DNA of 64,000 nt from Mucilaginibacter paludis DSM 18603. GTDB lineage: Bacteria > Bacteroidota > Bacteroidia > Sphingobacteriales > Sphingobacteriaceae. Below are positions 16,907 through 24,396 of the stretch, piece by piece (within the stretch, counting starts at the first letter, position 1; every line of letters starts with the position of its first letter). The notes below the pieces were generated by a model. It made no database searches and was not told the DNA's origin. It was given only the letters and a program-made list of their open reading frames with translations. Made by a program: the position numbers and the translations under genes. The stretch lies in assembly GCF_000166195.2 (NCBI RefSeq), contig NZ_CM001403.1:2994432-3058431 (forward strand). The letters are read 5' to 3'.

Positions 16907-17317
16907 ATGTCTGGAATAAATAAGGTAATACTGGTGGGGCATTTAGGCAAAAACCCTGATATTCGCTACCTTGACGGAGGGGTATCTGTAGCAAGCTTTC
17001 CGCTGGCAACATCTGAAACTTTTAATAAGGATGGCCGTAAAATTGAACAAACTGAATGGCATAACATTGTAATGTGGCGCGGGCTGGCAGATGTAGCCGC
17101 TAAATTTTTACAGAAAGGAAAGCTTGTTTATATTGAAGGAAAGCTAAGAACCAGGGCTTTTGAAGATAAAGAAGGAATAAAAAAATACACCACTGAGGTT
17201 GTTGCCGAAAACTTTACTTTATTGGGCCGAAAAACAGATTTTGAAAGCGATGACATAAAGACTACCGATGCTATCAACCAGGATGGCACCACCGGAATAG
17301 ATAACTCACCTTATTAA
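16907..17317 (+). CDS. ssb: Single-stranded DNA-binding protein
   Basis: A 136-residue OB-fold SSB: 'MSGINKVILVGHLGKNPDIRYLDGGVSVASFPLATSET', 'QTEWHNIVMWRGLADVAAKFLQKGKLVYIEGKLRTRAF'. The C-terminal tail is short and acidic-poor (ends TGIDNSPY), not the DDDIPF tip of E. coli SSB, so partner recruitment may differ or another SSB may do that job. Directly behind mutY; followed by a strong terminator. Confidence 0.95.
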   Translation: MSGINKVILVGHLGKNPDIRYLDGGVSVASFPLATSETFNKDGRKIEQTEWHNIVMWRGLADVAAKFLQKGKLVYIEGKLRTRAFEDKEGIKKYTTEVVAENFTLLGRKTDFESDDIKTTDAINQDGTTGIDNSPY

Positions 17318-17341
17318 TACTAACCAATTATAAATTTTAAT

Positions 17342-17380
17342 AAAGCCTCCCGGTACCAACCTCCGGGAGGCTTTGTTTTT
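17342..17380 (+). terminator. Rho-independent terminator after ssb
   Basis: AAAGCCTCCCGG (17342-17353) pairs with CCGGGAGGCTTT (17363-17374), a 12-bp stem with a 9-base loop, followed by GTTTTT. The 3' end overlaps the last codons of the convergent peptidase gene by two bases. Confidence 0.88.
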
Positions 17381-19571
17381 ATCGGCCTCCCGGCGCGCAG
17401 TGTTCTTTTAAATACTGGGTAAACAAGGTTGATAAGTGGAGCCCAGTACCCTCTCCCTCCGAGATGCTATGCGTACGGTTAGGATAAGACATCAACTGAA
17501 ATTGTTTGTTATACTTAACCAACTCGTTAATCAATAGCTCGGCATTTTGGTAATGCACATTGTCGTCTCCGGTACCATGTATGTATAATAAATTGCCGCG
17601 TAAGTTTTTGGCGTAAGTAACCGGCGAGCCTTTTAGAAAATATGATCGGCCTTCTTCATCAGTGGGAACACCCATATAACGTTCCTGGTAAATATTATCG
17701 TACGATAACTGCCAGCCTACTGCAGCCACAGCAATACCGGTTTTATAAATTTCGGGATATTGGAACATCAAATTCAAGGTAGACGATCCGCCGCCGCTCC
17801 AGCCCCATACCGCTATGCGGCTTGTGTCAACATAAGCCCATTTTGATATTTCTTTGGCAGCCATAGCCTGATCGCGAATGTTAAGGGTACCAATATTGCG
17901 GTAGATAGATTTACGCCACTCGCGGCCGCGCGGGGCTGGTGCTCCCCTGTTATCAACAGCCATATAAATATAACCATCGTCGGCCATATTGCTTATGTAA
18001 AGCCTGTTTATGCCCACCCCATACGTATCTGTAACCACTTGCGATGCAGGCTCGCCATACACGTAAAATAAAACCGGATATTTTTTATGTGGGTCAAAAT
18101 TAGTGGGCTTAACCATCCAGCCATCCAGCTCAACACCATCTGCTGTTTTAACTCTAAAAAACTCGGGCGAGCCTTTGGGTTTGTTAGCCGCATCAACTAC
18201 AATAGCCTCGCCGCTTAAATGGTTATGGGCGGGCAGGCTAACCATTTCTTGCGCCGGAGCAGTAAAACTATTTGAAAAATTATGAATGGCTATTTTTCCA
18301 TTAGGCGAAATTTCATAACCATGTGTGCCCGGTTCGTTGGCCGGGCTTATCCGTTGTGCTGTACCGCCGCTTATTTTAACCCGGTACAAATAGCGCTGCG
18401 TGGGATTATCGGGCGATGCGATAAAATAGATATACCCTGCGGCCTCATCAATCAAATTAATTTTTATCACGTCATAATTACCTTTGGTAATCAAGGTTTC
18501 TTTACCATCAAGGCTCACCCGGTATAAATGCCTCCAGCCGTCCTTTTCGCTGGCCCATACAAAGGCTTTTCCTTTTTCAATCCATTCCCATCCCATCGGC
18601 GATCCACCGTTCCAGTTTGATTTGGTATCTATCCAGGCATTATCTTTCTCACCGTAAACCGCCCGTGCCTCTCCGCTTTTTGCATTGCACAGCAAAACTT
18701 TACTTTCGGTTTGTGCCCGGTTTAATTGTTGTAAAATAATTTCGTTGGCGTTTGCCCATTCCATCCTGGGTATATAATGCTGTATCGCATCACCTGGAAC
18801 CTTTAACCATGTTGTATTTCCTCCATCTGCATTAACTACTCCAATTCTGCATAAGCTTGGATCCTGCCCGGCTACGGGGTACTCTACCGGAACAACGTAG
18901 GGATATACAGAATCGGTGGTATTCAGCATCAGGTAATTCTTTGTCTTGCTGGCATCGAGCTGCCAATAAGCAATAGATTTACCGTCAGGCGACCAGCGAA
19001 AACCATCCCGGCAATCAAACTCCTCTTCGTAGGCCCAGTCAAAAGTGCCGTTAATCAGTTTTTTAGTACCATCGCCCGTTAGCTGTTTTACCGCTCCGCT
19101 TGCCAAATCCTCCACATAAATATTGTGCTCACTTACATAAGCAGCTTTTAACCCATCGGGAGATAATTTGGCAAACATTAACGACGATTCGGGCCGGTTT
19201 TTACCTACCTGTTTTAAAGTTTTCGCAGCCAAATCATAAACCCAATAATCGCCGCGGGTATCATACCGCCAAACTTTCCGGGTATTGGTATTGATTAAAA
19301 TCTTTTTTCCATCACCGGAGAAAGCAAACCGCCGCACACGTATCGGGCTCCCGCCCTGGGGCGTAAGCATGGCAGAGCTAACAACAAGGGTTTGTTTTGA
19401 TGCATCGCGCGTATCAAGCTCGGCAATGCCGCCATCCCGGGCCACGTAATATTGATATCCATCGGTGGCCCAACTTGTGGTGCCGCCTTGCGCTACCGAG
19501 GCACTTTGCTTAAACAGCAGCACAACAGTTACTAACAGTGCAAATTTAAATTGGTAATTTTTAATTATCAT
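17379..19571 (-). CDS. Dipeptidyl-peptidase IV (S9B) family serine peptidase
   Basis: A 730-residue exported peptidase that releases N-terminal X-Pro/X-Ala dipeptides. Signal peptide (residues 1-27, ending SVAQ); DPPIV_N beta-propeller to about residue 480, carrying the substrate-amine-binding double-Glu motif in 'WAYEEEFDCRDGF'; C-terminal alpha/beta-hydrolase domain with the nucleophile Ser592 in GWSGGG (usual GWSYGG), Asp in 'HGTGDDNVHYQ' (669/670) and His701 in 'NRTHSI'. Periplasmic or surface peptide use. Monocistronic, divergent from the serine hydrolase. Confidence 0.93.
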   Translation of the reverse strand: MIIKNYQFKFALLVTVVLLFKQSASVAQGGTTSWATDGYQYYVARDGGIAELDTRDASKQTLVVSSAMLTPQGGSPIRVRRFAFSGDGKKILINTNTRKVWRYDTRGDYWVYDLAAKTLKQVGKNRPESSLMFAKLSPDGLKAAYVSEHNIYVEDLASGAVKQLTGDGTKKLINGTFDWAYEEEFDCRDGFRWSPDGKSIAYWQLDASKTKNYLMLNTTDSVYPYVVPVEYPVAGQDPSLCRIGVVNADGGNTTWLKVPGDAIQHYIPRMEWANANEIILQQLNRAQTESKVLLCNAKSGEARAVYGEKDNAWIDTKSNWNGGSPMGWEWIEKGKAFVWASEKDGWRHLYRVSLDGKETLITKGNYDVIKINLIDEAAGYIYFIASPDNPTQRYLYRVKISGGTAQRISPANEPGTHGYEISPNGKIAIHNFSNSFTAPAQEMVSLPAHNHLSGEAIVVDAANKPKGSPEFFRVKTADGVELDGWMVKPTNFDPHKKYPVLFYVYGEPASQVVTDTYGVGINRLYISNMADDGYIYMAVDNRGAPAPRGREWRKSIYRNIGTLNIRDQAMAAKEISKWAYVDTSRIAVWGWSGGGSSTLNLMFQYPEIYKTGIAVAAVGWQLSYDNIYQERYMGVPTDEEGRSYFLKGSPVTYAKNLRGNLLYIHGTGDDNVHYQNAELLINELVKYNKQFQLMSYPNRTHSISEGEGTGLHLSTLFTQYLKEHCAPGGR

Positions 19572-19679
19572 TCAGTTATCTATTTGTTTTGAATTATTAT
19601 TTTGGGCGTATACCCGTTTACGCTTAGTTTTACGTTTCTAAGTAAACCGTTAGTGCGTAAATTTATTTATTTATCTGTA

Positions 19680-21218
19680 ATGACAAAAACTGTAAAATTA
19701 TTATCTCTATGCTTTATATTATCAACAGGACAACTTTTTGCACAAAATATAAATCGTAATAATTTTTTTAAAGACAGTATTGACGCTTATATTAACCGTG
19801 CATTAACCAACTGGAGAATACCCGGCGCGGCTGTTTGTATAGTTAAGGACGGAAGGATTATTTTAATGAAGGGCTACGGCGTTAAAGAGCTTGGCCTGAA
19901 TAACAAAGTGGACCCTAACACTTTGTTTATGATAGGGAGCAATACCAAGGCTTTTACTGCAACAGCTTTAGCCATGTTAGAGGCCGAGCATAAGCTTTCG
20001 CTGGATGATAAGGTGACTAAATACATCCCCTCATTTAAGCTGAACGATAAGCTGGCAGGCGACGATGCCCGCATACGCGACTTGCTTTGCCACCGATTGG
20101 GTTTCCAAACTTTTCAGGGCGATTTCACTTACTGGACCAGCAACCTGAGCCGCCAGGAGGTAATTGAGAAAATGGCACACGTAAAAGCGGTATATCCCTT
20201 CAGGGCGAAATGGGGTTATACCAACGCCGCTTTTTTAACCGCGGGCGAAGTTATTACCCGAGTAACCGATCGATCTTGGGAGTCGTTTGTAAAAGACCGG
20301 ATTTTTGCCCCCCTGGGGATGGGGAGCACACTGGCACTGAGTAAGGATTTCCCGATGGTGATTAATAAAGCTGCCCCCCATACCATTGCCGACGGCCGCT
20401 TGATTGCCATCCCTTTTTGCCAAATTGATAACCTGGCACCGGCAGCCAGCATGAGTTCGTCTGTTAATGATATGAGCAAATGGGCAATGGCACAATTGGA
20501 TAACGGCAAAGTTGGCCCAAGGCAAGTGATTGCAGCCGACGCCATTAGTGCCACACGGCAGCCACAGGATATTGTAGGCGATGTACACCACATTAACGGA
20601 TGGAGCAGTGTGCAACTTTACGGGCTGGGTTTCTTTTTACAGGACTATGCCGGCCACCGTATGGTAATGCATGACGGAGCTGTAAATGGATATTTATCGT
20701 CGGTAACGCTGATACCCGACCTGCGACTGGGCATTATAGTGCTCACCAATAACGATCAGAATGCGCTTTACGATGCCCTGCGTTGGGAAATTACCGATGC
20801 CTACTTAAAAATGCCCTATCGCGATTACAGCGATACCTTTTTAGCGCGCTTTAAGAACAATAACGCGGTAGAGCAATTGAAAGATAAAAAACTGCGCGAC
20901 TCGGTAGCTCTTAACCTGCGCCCAGCTTTATCCCTCTCAGCATATGCCGGCCAGTATTTTAGCGATCTGTATGGCAACATGACCATTGAGCAAGGCGGCG
21001 AAAATAACGATTTGCAAATGCGGTTTGAGCATCATCCTAAAATGTATGCTCACCTACAGTCGATAGGGAATAACCGCTTTTACGTCACCTTCTCCGATCC
21101 GGAATTTGGGAGAGCGGTATTTCCGTTTACCGTACAAAATGGCAGGGTAACCAGTGTAAGGGTAAAAGTTGATGACGAAATTGAGTATACCCCTTACGAT
21201 TTTAAGAAAGTAAAGTAG
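19680..21218 (+). CDS. Serine hydrolase, class C beta-lactamase family, with C-terminal DUF3471-like domain
   Basis: 512 residues from the ATG at 19680, which gives a clean signal peptide (MTKTVKLLSLCFILSTGQLFAQN); an in-frame TTG at 19602 is rejected. Penicillin-binding fold motifs: SxxK as S87-N-T-K90, YxN as Y180-T-N182, and 'HDGAVNGYLSS' in place of KTG (HxG type). The C-terminal about 100 residues ('LSLSAYAGQYFSDLYGNMTIEQGGENNDL') match the DUF3471 beta-barrel found in peptidase/esterase members. Likely a secreted peptidase or esterase rather than a beta-lactamase; substrate unknown. Confidence 0.88.
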   Translation: MTKTVKLLSLCFILSTGQLFAQNINRNNFFKDSIDAYINRALTNWRIPGAAVCIVKDGRIILMKGYGVKELGLNNKVDPNTLFMIGSNTKAFTATALAMLEAEHKLSLDDKVTKYIPSFKLNDKLAGDDARIRDLLCHRLGFQTFQGDFTYWTSNLSRQEVIEKMAHVKAVYPFRAKWGYTNAAFLTAGEVITRVTDRSWESFVKDRIFAPLGMGSTLALSKDFPMVINKAAPHTIADGRLIAIPFCQIDNLAPAASMSSSVNDMSKWAMAQLDNGKVGPRQVIAADAISATRQPQDIVGDVHHINGWSSVQLYGLGFFLQDYAGHRMVMHDGAVNGYLSSVTLIPDLRLGIIVLTNNDQNALYDALRWEITDAYLKMPYRDYSDTFLARFKNNNAVEQLKDKKLRDSVALNLRPALSLSAYAGQYFSDLYGNMTIEQGGENNDLQMRFEHHPKMYAHLQSIGNNRFYVTFSDPEFGRAVFPFTVQNGRVTSVRVKVDDEIEYTPYDFKKVK

Positions 21219-21292
21219 AGTGGCGAGGCACGCAAACGATAGCTGAGTTTTAAAGTCAGATTCGCTGGTGCTGCGGATTTTATAATAAAGAA

Positions 21293-21562
21293 ATGGTCGC
21301 GAAATTTAATGTTGTATATACATTCATTCTCGAGTCAAAAAACTGGTTCGTTATGGCCGGTAAGGTTATAGATGGCTATGTAAAACAAGGGATGACACTA
21401 AAATCTGAGGACGGTGATCATAATCAGGAAATTAGTTCAGTTGAGTATGTTGATTCATCGCTGGAAAAAGGATTGGTTGGCCTTGCCTTTAAAATTACGA
21501 GTAAAGAACAATTAGATGCTTTACAAAGATTTAAGCCCAACGATATAGTAAAGATAGAATAA
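21293..21562 (+). CDS. Small protein resembling the EF-Tu domain 2 barrel
   Basis: 89 residues, no signal or membrane segment. The pattern 'FVMAGKVIDGYVKQGMTLKSEDGDHNQEISSVEY', then 'VGLAFKITSKEQLDALQRFKPNDIVKIE', resembles the small beta-barrel (domain 2) of translation GTPases, where a glycine-rich turn is followed by 'G.v..G'. Free-standing proteins of this kind occur in Bacteroidota with no known role. ATG start; no partner gene within 75 bases. Confidence 0.55.
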   Translation: MVAKFNVVYTFILESKNWFVMAGKVIDGYVKQGMTLKSEDGDHNQEISSVEYVDSSLEKGLVGLAFKITSKEQLDALQRFKPNDIVKIE

Positions 21563-21705
21563 GACCGAAAAGGTGAAAGGCCGAACCCCACAGTTAAAAC
21601 TGATTTCTTGCATTTTGCTGAAATACTATGCCGGTTACTTTTATTATCATAGACAATAGAGGAGGCACCAGGTTTTTATATCAATATATCCTTAGCCGTA
21701 CTTCT

Positions 21706-21740
21706 TATACCACCTTACGCCTGGTATAATACTATCTTTG
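21706..21740 (+). promoter_or_regulatory. Promoter and possible operator of the two-component operon
   Basis: TATCTTTG (21733-21740) is a TAnnTTTG -7 box, 15 bases before the response-regulator ATG. Just upstream, where the -33 element should be, lies the inverted repeat TATACCA (21706-21712) / TGGTATA (21722-21728) with a 9-base spacer, a candidate protein-binding site. Confidence 0.45.
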
Positions 21741-21755
21741 TGCATTATCACCGTC

Positions 21756-22439
21756 ATGAAAATACTGATTGTTGAAGATGAGGCACGCATTGCCTTACTT
21801 GTAAAACGAGGCCTTGAGGAGCAGGGGCACATAGTTGCTGTAGCTTATGATGGCATGGCCGGGAAAAAGCTGGCGTTACAGCACGATTATGACCTGTTGA
21901 TTTCTGATATTATTTTACCGCTGTTAAGCGGTATTGAATTATGCAGGGAAATCCGGATGGCAAAGCCCGAATTGCCGGTTATCCTGCTTACCGCCTTAGG
22001 TACTACAGACGACAAGGTTGAGGGTTTTGACGCCGGCGCGGATGACTACCTTGTTAAACCATTTGATTTCAGGGAGTTATTGGTGAGGATCCGCGCGGTT
22101 ATGAACCGCAAGAACGGAACAGGTGCTTCTATTAGCCCGGTTACCAAATATGCCGATCTGGAAATTAACAACCAAACCAAGTCCGTCACAAGGTCAGGTA
22201 AGGTTATCGCACTTACACCCAAAGAGTTGAAATTGCTGGAATATATGGTTCAACATGCCGACCGGGTGTTAACCCGGGCAGAAATTGCCGAGAAAGTATG
22301 GAATACGCATTTTGATACCGGCACCAACTTTATCGATGTTTACATTAATTATCTGCGGAAAAAAATTGATAAAGATTTCTCCGACAAATTAATCCATACC
22401 AGGCCTGGGCTTGGATTTATTTTCACGATAGAAAAATGA
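21756..22439 (+). CDS. OmpR/PhoB-family response regulator
   Basis: 227 residues from the ATG at 21756 (MKILIVEDEARIALLVKRGLEEQGH); an upstream TTG is unlikely. Receiver domain with acidic pocket Glu7/Asp8, phospho-acceptor Asp51 in 'LLISDIILP', Thr in 'ILLTALG' and Lys in 'DDYLVKPF'; C-terminal winged-helix DNA-binding domain ('LTPKELKLLEYMVQHADRVLTRAEIAEKVW', 'DVYINYLRKKID'). The downstream kinase overlaps by 4 bases. The likely DNA target is the set of four 11-bp-phased repeats before mgtA (23830-23869). Confidence 0.93.
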   Translation: MKILIVEDEARIALLVKRGLEEQGHIVAVAYDGMAGKKLALQHDYDLLISDIILPLLSGIELCREIRMAKPELPVILLTALGTTDDKVEGFDAGADDYLVKPFDFRELLVRIRAVMNRKNGTGASISPVTKYADLEINNQTKSVTRSGKVIALTPKELKLLEYMVQHADRVLTRAEIAEKVWNTHFDTGTNFIDVYINYLRKKIDKDFSDKLIHTRPGLGFIFTIEK

Positions 22440-23803
22440 CTATCCGCAATAAATTAACCTTCCTGTTCAGCGGCGTTATTGCCGTGTTGTTGTTAGCATT
22501 TGCCTTCGTTATTTATTTCTCCTTTTCTGAAAACCGCGAGACAGAATATTATAATTCATTACGTCATACAGCCATTATTAAGGCCAATTTGTTACTGGAT
22601 GCCAAGGTACAGCCAGGGGTGCTGCAATTGATCTACAAAAACTCGCCGAATTCTTTTTTTCAGGAGGAGGTAGCCATTTACGATACTTCTTTCCATTTAC
22701 TTTACCATGACGCAGTTGAAATTGATAAAGTGAAAGAAACCCGGCAGATGATTGATGAGATCGTCGCAAAAAAACAGATCAAATTTTACCAGGGACAAAT
22801 GCAGGCCGTTGGTATTCTGTATCACCATAACCATAAAGATTATGTGATTACATCCGCCGCCAACGACCAGAGTGGTTACGCCAAGCTCAGAAACCTGCGA
22901 TATACGCTAATCATTTCTTTTTTTGTTGCCATCGTCCTCATCTACATGGCGGGGCATGTTTTTGCAAGTAAGGCTTTACAGCCCGTTTCAGACCTCATCG
23001 ACGAAGTAGACATCATTACTGCTACCAATCTTGACTTACGTGTTCACGAGGGGAACGGTAAAGACGAGATTGCCGAACTGGCCGTTACCTTTAACGCCAT
23101 GCTGAACCGGCTTGAACAATCATTTGATGCCCAAAAGGAATTTGTATCTAACATATCGCATGAATTGCGTACGCCCATTACGGCCATGCTCACCGAATTA
23201 CAAGTTACTGTTGAGAAAGAAAGAAGCAACGAATTTTATAAGGAAGCTATTCACCATGCCATCAGCGATACCCAGAAGCTGGTCCGCTTATCAAACAGCC
23301 TGCTTGACCTTGCGAAAGCAAACTACGATCATACCGAAATATCATTTAGAGACACACGGTTGGACGAGGTATTATTAGATGCCCGCAATGATGTCATGCA
23401 CGATCATCCGGATTACCGGATCAGCATCATTTTTGAACAGGAAATTGAGGATGACAATTTCATCTCCATTTCGGCTAATGCCTATTTACTGAAAGTAGCT
23501 TTTATGAACCTGATGGAAAACGGGTGTAAGTTTTCAGACCCGAAAGAGGCATCCGTAGCCATCAGCTATTTTCAAAATAAAACCCTTTTACGGTTCCAGG
23601 ACCAGGGCATCGGGATATCGGAAGAAGAAATATCAAAGATATTCAATCCATTTTACCGCGGCGGCGACAAAAAGCTTGTTGCAGGCAACGGCATAGGTTT
23701 ATCCCTCACCAAAAAAATTGTAGAACTGCACCAGGGGAATATAGCCGTATCCTCCCGCCCAGGCTCAGGCACCACATTCACGGTAGAATTTTTGCACCTC
23801 TAA
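22436..23803 (+). CDS. Sensor histidine kinase (HAMP, HisKA, HATPase_c)
   Basis: 455 residues. TM1 about 8-30, periplasmic sensor loop about 31-154, TM2 about 155-175, HAMP linker ('ALQPVSDLIDEVDIITATNLDLRV'), HisKA with phospho-acceptor His242 in 'SNISHELRTPITAM', and an ATPase domain with N box 'FMNLMENGCKFSD', G1 'DQGIGISEEE', 'FNPFYRG' and G2 'GNGIGLSLTKKIVELH'. It starts inside the end of the response regulator (ATGA overlap). The sensor loop is not of a recognised type; its position before mgtA suggests Mg2+ or envelope stress sensing, by analogy with PhoQ only. Confidence 0.93.
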   Translation: MTIRNKLTFLFSGVIAVLLLAFAFVIYFSFSENRETEYYNSLRHTAIIKANLLLDAKVQPGVLQLIYKNSPNSFFQEEVAIYDTSFHLLYHDAVEIDKVKETRQMIDEIVAKKQIKFYQGQMQAVGILYHHNHKDYVITSAANDQSGYAKLRNLRYTLIISFFVAIVLIYMAGHVFASKALQPVSDLIDEVDIITATNLDLRVHEGNGKDEIAELAVTFNAMLNRLEQSFDAQKEFVSNISHELRTPITAMLTELQVTVEKERSNEFYKEAIHHAISDTQKLVRLSNSLLDLAKANYDHTEISFRDTRLDEVLLDARNDVMHDHPDYRISIIFEQEIEDDNFISISANAYLLKVAFMNLMENGCKFSDPKEASVAISYFQNKTLLRFQDQGIGISEEEISKIFNPFYRGGDKKLVAGNGIGLSLTKKIVELHQGNIAVSSRPGSGTTFTVEFLHL

Positions 23804-23829
23804 GCATGCTATCTGCCGGTAAAGCATTT

Positions 23830-23899
23830 TTCTAATGAAATTCTAATAGTATTCTAAAGGTTCTCTAACAGCCATACACCAGCAGGAAAGCTACTTTTG
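23830..23899 (+). promoter_or_regulatory. Four 11-bp-phased TTCTAA repeats and -7 box upstream of mgtA
   Basis: TTCTAAT (23830), TTCTAAT (23841), TTCTAAA (23852) and CTCTAAC (23863) start exactly 11 bp apart, so they lie on one helix face. The -7 box TACTTTTG (23892-23899) follows; there is no TTG at -33, where the last repeat sits. Direct repeats at 11-bp spacing are the usual site form for OmpR/PhoB regulators, so the regulator encoded just upstream probably activates this promoter. Confidence 0.6.
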
Positions 23900-24045
23900 T
23901 CGCGTTCAAAAAGGTTCAATAACCTATCTGTTTAAACATTAAATATGGATACTGGCCCGAGTCAAAATCATCAAGTTTTATACACCTCCTGTTAACCTGG
24001 TACTCATTTTTATGCAGTTCCGGTTTACGGAACAATGAAATTATT

Positions 24046-24261
24046 ATGCATAAAAAGAAAAAAAACGGCAGCAATTTCCAGGATATTCGCCGCCCCACTT
24101 TCGTACAATCTTTCCAACTCCGGGGTTCTGCTGAACGCAAAAACGATTTTAATGGTATGGTGGCCATTCCGGCAAAAATTTTGAGTTTTTCATTTGTCAG
24201 CAACGGGGCCGCGCTTGCCATGTGCTGTATTGGAGCTGGTACAGATCATTGCTGTGGCTAA
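24046..24261 (+). CDS. Possible small ORF in the mgtA leader, with Cys-Cys pairs
   Basis: 71 residues from an ATG: a basic start (MHKKKKNGSN), a middle 'TFVQSFQLRGSAERKNDFNG', a mildly hydrophobic stretch, and the end MCCIGAGTDHCCG with two Cys-Cys pairs. Codon choice looks coding-like, and it lies on the transcript expected from the 23892 promoter, about 135 bases before mgtA. No family recognised. It could be a leader peptide, a metal-binding or RiPP-like peptide, or chance. An 8-bp inverted repeat (AGTTCAGC 24266 / GCTGAACT 24332) lies between it and mgtA. Confidence 0.35.
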   Translation: MHKKKKNGSNFQDIRRPTFVQSFQLRGSAERKNDFNGMVAIPAKILSFSFVSNGAALAMCCIGAGTDHCCG

Positions 24262-24396
24262 GCACAGTTCAGCTTTAAAAACTGGTTAAGCGGCCAACAA
24301 TAGAGCCTACACACACGCCGGAAGATAACAGGCTGAACTCAAAACAAACAAAATATATTTCCGGAAAAACAATATCAAATAATTAACTAACAACTG

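Noticed and set aside
19602..19679. 26-residue N-terminal extension of the serine hydrolase
   Set aside because: TTG start and a non-signal-like extension; the ATG at 19680 gives a standard signal peptide.
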